Shown piece by piece: positions 56,518 to 64,000 of a DNA stretch of 64,000 nt (positions are counted from its first letter, which is position 1; every line of letters starts with the position of its first letter). A model generated the notes under the pieces. It was not told the DNA's origin, made no database searches, and was given only the letters and a program-made list of their open reading frames with translations. This stretch comes from Sardina pilchardus (lineage: Eukaryota; Chordata; Actinopteri; Clupeiformes; Clupeidae): the NCBI RefSeq assembly GCF_963854185.1, contig NC_084994.1:7392141-7456140 (forward strand). The letters are read 5' to 3'. The position numbers and the translations under genes are program-made.

Positions 56518-56599
56518 TAGTGGATATGATGATGTTAAAGTCAGCAAGTAGAAGTGTGTGTGTAAGTTTGTAGTGGTGATGAGAGGCGGAGGGAAACAA

Positions 56600-56649
<50 letters not shown>

Positions 56650-56914
56650 GAGAGAGTGAGGGGAGTGTAGGTGTGTGTGAAAGACAGTGTGTGAAAATGT
56701 GAGTGCCTGTGAGTTTATGTTTACTGTCACGGTTTGGGGTTTGTGTTTTTGTTTAGGACTTTTAGTTTGTAGTTTGTCTTACTTCCTGTCCAGTGTCATG
56801 TGTTCTTTCACCTGTTAAGTTCAGCAGGGGCAGGGGTAGGAGAGTGTGTAGCTGTGTGTGAAAACAGAGTGAGAGGATTGGTGATCAATATTCAGACGAT
56901 TAACTCTGTTTCAG
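55810..56914. other. NLR-D intron with GT arrays
   Basis: GT arrays at 56480-56513 and 56604-56647. No exon recognised between them. Confidence 0.6.
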
Positions 56915-57088
56915 GCTGATCAACTGCGATTTGACCGATAATATCTGTTCCTACCTGGCCTCTTCACTGACGTCACACTCATCAAATCTCAGGCTGCTGA
57001 ACCTGGGTAACAACAAGCTGCAGGACTCAGGAGTGGAACTTATATGTTCTGCTCTTTGTCATCACAACTGCAAACTGGAGGAACTACA
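56915..57088 (+). CDS. NLR-D LRR exon 1
   Basis: 174 bases, acceptor CTGTTTCAG, donor ACA|GTAAGC. Reads LINCDLTDNICSYLASSL, LRLLNLGNNKLQDSGVELI, ending CKLEELQ. No stop; joins the NACHT exon in frame (AG plus G makes Arg). Confidence 0.92.
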
Positions 57089-57161
57089 GTAAGCATCACT
57101 TCATGTCCAGAGTGTGAGTGGGGATGGTGTGTGTTTGTGTGATGAGGTTAAAGACATCAGG

Positions 57162-57271
<110 letters not shown>

Positions 57272-57326
57272 GAATGAGAGAGTAGAGGATTGGTGATCAA
57301 TATTCATATGTTTAACTCTGTTTCAG

Positions 57327-57506
57327 GCTGTATGGCTGTGATCTGACCGATAAGAGCTGCTCCTATCTGGCCTCTGCACTGAAGACATCATACTCATCGA
57401 ATCTCAGAGTGCTGAGCCTGGGTAAGAATAAGCTGCTGCGGGACTCAGGAGTGGAACTTTTATGTTCTGCTCTTAGTCATCAAAACTGCAAATTGCAGGA
57501 ACTACG
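57327..57506 (+). CDS. NLR-D LRR exon 2
   Basis: 180 bases, 60 residues: LYGCDLTDKSCSYLASAL, LRVLSLGKNKLLRDSGVELL, ending CKLQELR. Two residues longer than exon 1 (an extra Ser before SNLR, and an Arg in KLLRDSG). The donor is ACG|GTAAGC. Open throughout. Confidence 0.92.
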
Positions 57507-57747
57507 GTAAGCATCACTTCATGGTGTGTGTGAGTGTGATTGTGTTGTGGATGTGGTAGTCGGGTTTAAACAGATAAGGTGTGTGTGTGTGTGTGGGTGG
57601 GGGGTTAAAACAGCAGTATGTACACTGACCAACATATGCTGAACAGATCCCTGTTTTTTAAACTGTCAAGCTGTAATTTGCCAGCAGGCAGGGTGTACAT
57701 ATTCAGATGAGCACCTCATCACACAATGAAACAGATAGCATTTTTAC

Positions 57748-58024
57748 CCCTTTTCCACTGGGCATTTTTGTAACGGTACGGTACGGCACGGTACGACTCT
57801 ATACCCTGATTGGGAGCATTTCCACTGCGGATTGGAGGGTGGACCCGTTACTATTTTTAGTACCTACTCGTACCTGTTTCAGATGTCTCTTTTCCACTGC
57901 CAAACTAGTCCGACTCTACACGGTTTAGGTGGAAAAGCAAAATGTACTGGTACCGTGCCGTACCGTGTAGAGCCGCACTATACCTTGCTGTGTAGAGTCG
58001 GACTAGTTTGGCAGTGGAAAAGGG
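57748..58024. mobile_element. MITE with CCCTTTTCCACTG termini
   Basis: CCCTTTTCCACTG at the left and CAGTGGAAAAGGG at the right. A second CTTTTCCACTGCCAAACTAG at 57889 pairs perfectly with the right end, so the right half (57889-58024) is by itself a hairpin. GTACGG/CCGTAC motifs fill the subterminal parts. Resembles hAT-type MITEs of fish; noncoding. Confidence 0.8.
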
Positions 58025-58424
58025 ACATTTGTGTATAGCTACAAACATGCCAACGTTAGCCTTTTTTCAGTGTTTCTTGCCCACCAAGCATCCATGGTAG
58101 TCACATGACTGAAAAGTATGAACACAGTGAAACTGCTCATTACAGTGTGGCTTTTTAGTGTGACCAGCCTAAGGCACACCTGTGCAATAATCATACTGTG
58201 TAATCAGCATCTTGATATTCCACACCTGTGAGGTGGATGGATTATCTTGGCTAAGGAGAAAGTCAGATTTGGACAGATGTTATTTAAAAACAATATTTGA
58301 GAGATGCATGCCTTTTGTCTATAGAGATAGTCTTAGATCTTTGAGATCAGCTCATCATACAGGAGAGGAGATGGAGAGTAAGAGTGTGTGTGAGTGAGAT
58401 TGTGTCTGAGTGAGAGAGTAAAAG

Positions 58425-58459
<35 letters not shown>

Positions 58460-58472
58460 GAGAAGCAGGAGA

Positions 58473-58525
<53 letters not shown>

Positions 58526-58590
58526 AGTGAGTGAGTGAGAGAGAGCAGAGGATTGGTGATTAATATTCAGTTGTTTCAACTCTGTTTTAG

Positions 58591-58767
58591 GCTGTGGTAC
58601 TGTAATCTGACAGATACGAGCTGTTCTTATCTGGCCTCTGCACTGAAGACATCACACTCGTCAAATCTCAGAGTGCTGCACTTGAGTGACAATAAGCTGC
58701 TGGACTCAGGAGTGGAACTTTTATGTTCTGCGCTTTGTCATCAAAACTGCAAACTGGAGGAACTAGA
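58591..58767 (+). CDS. NLR-D LRR exon 3
   Basis: 177 bases, 59 residues: LWYCNLTDTSCSYLASAL, LRVLHLSDNKLLDSGVELL, ending CKLEELE. Acceptor CTGTTTTAG, donor AGA|GTAAGA. Open throughout. Flanked on both sides by GT arrays (58430-58520 and 58798-58896). Confidence 0.92.
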
Positions 58768-58797
58768 GTAAGAATCAATTAATTTGTTTATGAGTTT

Positions 58798-58813
58798 GTG
58801 TGTGTGTGTGTGC

Positions 58814-58896
<83 letters not shown>
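58798..58896. repeat. (GT)n microsatellite
   Basis: Nearly pure GT run between LRR exons 3 and 4. Confidence 0.97.
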
Positions 58897-58900
<4 letters not shown>

Positions 58901-58957
58901 AAAGTGAGTGAGAGAGAGTAGAGTGATTCATATTCAGATGTTTAACTCTGTTTTCAG

Positions 58958-59132
58958 GCTGTTTGACTGATCTGACCGATGAGAGCTGTTCCTATCTGGA
59001 ATCTGTTCTTAAGTCTCCCTCCTCAAATCTCACAAAGCTGGACCTGATTGGCAATCTCCAGATTAGTGCATCAGCTGTAGACAAGCTCTGTGGTCTAATG
59101 AGGGACCCACGCTGTAAACTGGAGACACTAGA
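58958..59132 (+). pseudogene. NLR-D LRR exon 4 with 2-base deletion and stop
   Basis: Acceptor TTTTCAG and donor AGA|GTGAGT are intact. In the expected phase the exon reads L-F-D and then TGA at 58968-58970. Compared with the other exons (GCTGTGATCTGACC), two bases are missing in GACTGATCTGACC. Past the deletion the LRR is well preserved (DESCSYLESVL, LTKLDLIGNLQISASAVDKL, CKLETLE). Length 175 instead of a multiple of three also shows it. The gene may still yield a receptor with three LRRs and a short tail. Confidence 0.85.
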
Positions 59133-59748
59133 GTGAGTAAATATCAAAACATGGCACTCGGGTCTTTAGAACATGAGATCCAATATACCTGTCTTTTATC
59201 TCCTGTCTTCTCTGTGTTCCTCTGCTTTTAATCATCCATCCATCTTTCATCCCTCCCTCTGTCTCTCTCCCTTCTTGCCCACCCTGTCTCTCTCCCTCTT
59301 TTTCTGACTGACATCTCAACTGGCTTTGGTTTTCTTTATTTCTTTATATTCTACTTCCTATATCTCTCTGTCTTTCCCTTTTCATACCAACCTCTTCTTT
59401 TTCAGACTGACAATCTTTCATATATGTTTTTCTTTCCATTTTACTTTCTTTCTTTCTTTCTCCCTGCCTGCCTGCCTGTCTTTCTTTCAATTTTACTTCC
59501 TTTATATCTCTCTCTGAAATGGGTAACCTAATAGTTTAAAGTGACAAAAATGTGGTGATGTTATTTGTCATCTTACTCATCATGTGTGTGTTTGGTTGTG
59601 TCTTTCTGCCTTCTGCCCACACCTCTCCCCCCTTTCCTCTTGTCATCCATTTATATCCTTTATAGTTGTCTTTCTCTCTGTCTGTCACACTGTTTCTTAG
59701 TTGTTATTGACACTGAATGATGATCCTCTTCTCTCCTTTATCCCACAG
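59133..59748. other. last intron of NLR-D
   Basis: Pyrimidine-rich (CTTTCT, CCTGCC runs at 59220-59520). No exon recognised. Confidence 0.6.
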
Positions 59749-59763
59749 AGCTAATTATAGAGT

Positions 59764-59854
<91 letters not shown>

Positions 59855-60190
59855 AGCAGCACACACACCAGCAGCACACAGTAAACAGCCTTATTCTTGA
59901 GTGGAGCTCAGCAGTGAGATGAATGGAGAATGGAGGCGCGTCCTGATCAGCCAGAGATGATTGACAGCATGCAGCATGGACTCCACAGATAGAGGAGGAC
60001 CAGTCACTCTCCAACATGTGCACAGATGGACATGTGGACTGGGGTGGACATTGTTTGAATATCAATACCTGTTGTATCTTTTTCATGTGACATTTTTCAT
60101 GTGACATTGTTTGAATATCAATACCTGTTGTATCTTTTTCATGTCATGTATGAAACCATATGGACATATAGACTGGGGTGGACAGTGTAT
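59749..60190 (+). other. NLR-D terminal exon and 3' UTR
   Basis: Acceptor TTTATCCCACAG|AGC. In the original phase it would read ANYRVHTHT and then run into a (GA)n array at 59776-59852 as Arg-Glu repeats. The segment 59880-60190 is similar to the NLR-A 3' UTR at 2700-2960. With the upstream frameshift the whole exon would be untranslated. Confidence 0.6.
59776..59852. repeat. (GA)n microsatellite in the terminal exon
   Basis: About 38 pure GA units starting some 27 bases after the acceptor. Confidence 0.97.
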
Positions 60191-60599
60191 TAACACCTAT
60201 CACCAGCTGTCTTGCAGGGAGTATTGATAGAAAATAAAAAAAATATTTGCCAGTTGGGTTTCTTTATTCTGTAACATTCTATAGTTCCTTATTCTGCAGC
60301 TTCTACAAGCTAGTCGGAAGTATGCAATTTTTTATACGTTTTGGAAACCTTACAAATGCAATTTCAAATTGTACTTGAATACTTGAGTACTTTGACTTGA
60401 GTACAATTTTGAACATGCAACTTTTACTCGCACTGTGTGTGTGTTTGCTGCACTGGGCGGAAGGTCTCTCCAGCTCCCTGCAGCGCAAGTATGCAGCCAT
60501 TTGAAGGCTTCAGATCACTTAATTAAATGAGGTTTCCATCTAAACCTGAAATAAACACATTTTATTCAAACACCTGAATGCCTGTAGAGTCTCTCTGGA

Positions 60600-61240
60600 T
60601 ACCAACTCATATCTGCCCTCACTCATTCTCTCTTTCTCTATCACTGTCTGGTATGGAAAGACCACTGCCCAGAACAGGCTACAGCTAGACAGAATACGGC
60701 CGAGAGGATCATAGGTTGCAAAGTTACCCCCTTACCAGAAATCTACAAGGCCCACATGCAAAGGAAGGGCATGCAAATCCTGATGGATGTAACTCTCCAA
60801 ATCTCCTTAGCATCCTCCCATCAGGCAAAAGTCTTAGGGCTATTAGTGCTTTTTAAATAGCACATACTGTAGTGCAATTAGATTTTTAAATAGCTCTCTA
60901 TCTTTGCACCAACACCTCATGGAGGTAGATCAATCCAATGTTTTTTTCTTTTACAACATGTTTTAACCTGTAATCGTGCTTTTATGCCACCACATTATAT
61001 GTTCTGCTATATTTGCACTTCTGGATGTGAACTTCCACGGTCACTTGCCACTTTATACCTGCCTATGTAGGGACGAGCCATGTTGGAGCGAATGTATCAT
61101 ACTTTGTCTTATGTCTATGTCTGCGTCTCAGGCTTCCTGTTTTTGTGTGGTGTTGTCTTGTCTATTGTGGAGCATACCGCAGCAAATTCCTAACAACTTT
61201 TGTTGTATGGCAATTAAAGTATTGAATCTTGAATCGTGAA
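60600..61240 (+). mobile_element. L2/CR1-like LINE 3' end
   Basis: One frame (with breaks) reads SLTVWYGKTTAQNRLQLDRI, then PLPEIYKAHMQRKGMQI, matching the C-terminal end of fish L2-type reverse transcriptase ORFs. A 3' UTR follows, ending AATTAAAGTATTGAATCTTG with a repeated TGAATC tail. 5'-truncated and decayed. Confidence 0.75.
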
Positions 61241-61319
61241 TCTCATCTACCTGCAGGCTACAGTGTGGAAATGTGATCTTAGTTATTAGACTACTGCAAT
61301 ACAATCATCTGGCACAGTG

Positions 61320-61860
61320 TTGCTTTGAATGGAAAGATGACCATAGTGATCAATGCGTACCATGACCAACTACAGACAGAAGAGAAAATAGAACATTTTG
61401 AAGGGAAAAAATCACATATTCAATGTTGTTATGGCATAGAAACAATGACACAAAGGGAATGACAACAGGTTCATCACATGTTTAGACATCTTAGCCCTTG
61501 TCCGCCAAAGTTGCATGATTGCGACAAGCAACTACTAATTGAAACAGCAATATATCCAAGTAGGGTGACAAATCTCATTTGTACTCTGCACCACATGTTG
61601 GCAGACATCCAGAGCTTCGATTCCAGCCAAATTCGATACATACAATTTTCAGGAAGCACTTGTATTACTCGCTAAAAACAAACGAAGAAGACACGTTTCC
61701 TTTTAAGCAGAAATACACCAAATGTTGAAAAAAAAGTTCCCGTGTGAGAAAGAAACGCATTTCATTTACATATTTTAAGTAAAAAAACAAGCATGTTTTT
61801 ATAGTTCTATGTCAACACATTTAGGAAAACTGAAAGGTCAAATCACCAAACCTACGTCAA
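61320..61860 (-). pseudogene. remnant of a B30.2-gene 3' flank
   Basis: CATGACCAACTACAGA, TCAATGTTGTTATGGCATAG, GTTCATCACATG and TTTACATATTTTAAG occur in the same order as at 36495-36680 downstream of NLR-C. A stretch of about 250 bases (61487-61745) interrupts the match. The B30.2 exon itself, which should follow at higher coordinates, is absent; LINE sequence starts at 61.98 kb instead. Confidence 0.6.
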
Positions 61861-61979
61861 ATCTACAAACCTTTTCCATCACATTTATATCGATTTAACT
61901 CCTTAATCCACCTCTGGCGAGCAAATTAACTAATCGCGACAAAACCGAGGTTAGAGCGATATAAGCCATTTTCCATCAC

Positions 61980-63302
61980 ATTTGTCACACTAACTTTTTT
62001 TTTATTATTCAAAATTTATCACACATCACATACATTCTTAAACATAGCCATGCCACAATACGTAAAACAATAAGGACAAGACAGCAAAATATGCAACAAG
62101 ACAGACAAAAAAAAGACAAAACTTATAATGCTAATAATCCTACGTTACCACAATCCATGGGTCTATCCAATCATTCATAGGAGTGTATCTTTTTATAGTC
62201 TCTATATAATTCAATACTAAGGACCATGTGGATAAGAAATCTTGCAGTCTTGAGTGTTGCTGGCTAAACATATCTTCCATGGGCAATAAGTCTATTATCT
62301 GCTCCAGCCATTGACCCAAAGTGGGTCCTGGCTGGGATATCCATGTGGTAAGTATTTTTTTGCAACATATGAAAACATTGTAAACAGACATTTTTTTGCA
62401 CAGGGAAACTTGTTTCCCAGGTCATAGTTCAGCAAATACAGCATAGGGCATAGCTCAAAAGTACAGTTACAGATGTCTTGAATTGCTATATGGATCTTCT
62501 GCCAAAAGGAGTAAACAATTTTACAATGGCAAAATAAATGCATAAATGTTCCTAGTTCAGTTCCGCACTTCCTACACATAGGAGAATTTGTGTCATCAAA
62601 CTTATTAAGCTTCACTGGGGTTATATAATATTTAAACAGGAATTTATAATTAGTTTCTTTAACTTTAATGTTAACAGTTGAAGGTGAGGTCAGTTCAGTA
62701 CACAGAGTTAACCATTCTTTTTTGCTGAATTTTATTTTAAGCTCTATTTCCCAGTTTGTTCTTAAGGAAGAAAAGGAATTCTGGGAGTTTTCAGACAAAA
62801 TTCTATACAGTTGAGATATCTTCCCTTTTACCGAAGTGGCAGAAATAACAAATTCTTCCAACTCAGTGGAATAGAGTCTAAGTTGTCCTTTTTTTTGTAA
62901 AGACATAATAATATGACGAACTTGCAAATATTTGAAAAAATCTGTTTTGGGAATTTGATATTCTGTACAAATAGCAGTAAAAGATTTAACAGACTCAGAG
63001 TCCCCATCTAACATGTCCGAAAAAGTTTTCAGACCATGAAATGACCAGTTTCGAAAGTCGGTTTGACAGAGAGCTAGAAAGTCGGGGTTGAATGCAATAG
63101 GGGATTCTTTGCTTATATGTGCTTCTGTACTCAGGTGCCTGTTACAATCTCGCCAAGCTTCTAATGTGGCTCGTAAAGGGGGCAACCCCTCTACATTAAT
63201 CAAAGATTGGAATTTGTTGACATAAAGTGTTGTTGTGATCTCTAATGGATAGCATGTTAATGATTCCAATGCGACCCAAAGAGAACTACTGTAAGAGAAC
63301 AC
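61980..63302 (-). mobile_element. 5'-truncated L1/Tx1-like LINE (ORF2 C-terminus)
   Basis: The minus-strand frame 63302-62295 (335 residues) has no RT motifs but carries the ORF2 C-terminal pattern: NYKFLFKYYITPVKLNKF, then CRKCGTELGTFMHLFCHC, a CCHC-like zinc knuckle. It continues after a frame change near 62390-62300 as KKILTTWISQPGPTLGQWLE and ends at 62140. AATAATAAAAAAAAA near 61988 marks the poly-A end. The 5' limit was taken from the frame and is approximate. The EN and RT domains are lost, so it cannot move by itself. Confidence 0.8.
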
Positions 63303-63650
63303 AGGTTTTCTTAGGTATTACAAAATAATAAATAATAATTCCATAGAAATGGCTTCAACAAGTAGGGCCTAGTAAACACTAACTTCTGAAATTCAATATC
63401 GTACAGATATCTTTTGATACCATTTTAACTATACTTAGTGGTCGTAGTGGTTAAAATATGGTGACAATTGGTGACCTAGTAATACTGTCTCCACCAATTT
63501 AGCTAGATAGATATATATATTTTATTATATTTTATTTTATTTATTGTATTTTATTTTATTTCTTACTTAACTGCTATAACAAATCAGTTGTGTGAGTGTG
63601 ATGTCTGCCCATAATCTCCCCCCTCAATACATCATTCAGTATTATTCATG
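63303..63650. other. AT-rich spacer
   Basis: ATTTTATT-rich; no gene or repeat recognised. Confidence 0.45.
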
Positions 63651-63941
63651 TTATTGCATTTCACCCCCACTAGATGGCAGTGTAAGACAAGGAATAAGTT
63701 GCAGTGTTGGCATTTTGTGAATGACTCGGTGGACTGTTGATCGGGGTACATGGAATACCCGTGACACTACACGATATGACAGTCCATGAGCAAGCCAGTA
63801 CAGATATATGAGGACCTCCAGTTCATGGCCCCAGCCATGATCCTGCTCGCTTTTCAGCAGTCTCTGCAGGGCATGTATGGCACGTCTACATGAGCTCCAG
63901 CTCCACATTGAACCATAGCTGCAGGATGGGCACATTGACAT
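63651..63941 (-). pseudogene. HARBI1-like fragment (Harbinger transposase N-terminal HTH)
   Basis: Minus-strand frame of 96 residues. LEVLIYLYWLAHGLSYRVV then SRVFHVPRSTVHRVIHK is the helix-turn-helix segment of HARBI1/PIF-Harbinger nucleases (LxxLA-G-xSYRxVAxxFGxxxSTVxRxI pattern). After HK the frame soon ends. The DDE nuclease part is not visible at lower coordinates. The upstream part is Ser/Trp-rich and unlike HARBI1, and the window ends 60 bases on. It is either an exon of a Harbinger copy or a decayed fragment. Confidence 0.7.
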
Positions 63942-64000
63942 TGACGCATCGAGTGCTGTCCCATTTCACAGGTAAAGATTCCAATCCCTTAACACTTCTC

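Overview
The window is nuclear DNA of a ray-finned fish. It is intron-rich, crowded with (GT)n/(CA)n and (GA)n arrays, tRNA-derived SINEs, LINE tails, hAT, Harbinger, Tc1 and TTAA-flanked transposons, and it holds fragments of the teleost-expanded FISNA-NACHT receptor family (NLR-C / NLRC3-like), with B30.2 (PRY-SPRY) exons. A clupeiform or similar non-model teleost would fit, but I cannot name the species. No bacterial features, rRNA or true tRNA genes were seen.

Gene layout. NLR-A (minus strand, about 18.2 to 2.7 kb) looks intact: a start exon, three 38-residue peptide-repeat exons, a FISNA-NACHT exon, four LRR exons and a short terminal exon. The splice phases agree throughout and predict a 955-residue protein without B30.2. 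NLR-B (minus, about 32.5 to 23.5 kb) has an untranslated first exon behind GAAAGTGAAAG motifs, a start exon, a truncated frameshifted NACHT exon, a linker exon and a B30.2 exon. Two exons of a monocarboxylate-transporter-like gene lie inside its first intron. NLR-C (minus, about 45.5 to 36.6 kb) has the same promoter and first exon, peptide-repeat exons (one whole, three half-eroded), a linker and B30.2, but no NACHT or LRR exon. NLR-D (plus, about 50.9 to 60.2 kb) has two N-terminal exons, an intact FISNA-NACHT exon, four LRR exons and a terminal exon. Its last LRR exon carries a two-base deletion and a stop. At 61.3-61.85 kb there is a remnant resembling the 3' flank of the B30.2 genes.

Other regions. 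At 0-2 kb there is the end of an LTR element and a Harbinger-like fragment split by a LINE. At 5.5-10.3 kb there is a tandem segmental duplication; each copy holds a 35-bp minisatellite and one holds a hAT element. At 18.2-22.6 kb there are several minisatellites, an orphan protein-disulfide-isomerase exon, a MITE and an LTR-like stretch. At 33.2-36.2 kb two Harbinger-type elements sit 3-4 bases apart. At 38.8-40.3 kb an L2-like tail is split by a terminal-inverted-repeat (TIR) element. At 40.5-41.4 kb a 68-bp minisatellite carries a splice acceptor in each unit. At 42.4-46.5 kb there are nested TIR elements and two TTAA-flanked elements. At 50-59 kb the introns of NLR-D are full of (GT)n. At 60.6-63.9 kb there are an L2-like tail, an L1/Tx1-like ORF2 end and a HARBI1-like fragment.

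How the parts relate (inference): the receptors would act in the cytosol as innate immune sensors or regulators. FISNA-NACHT is the nucleotide-binding switch, and LRR or B30.2 is the recognition end. Two of the genes have promoters with ISRE/IRF-type sites, which suggests interferon induction. The peptide, NACHT and LRR exons all share one symmetric splice phase, so exons can be lost, duplicated or shuffled without breaking frame, and the cluster shows each of these outcomes.
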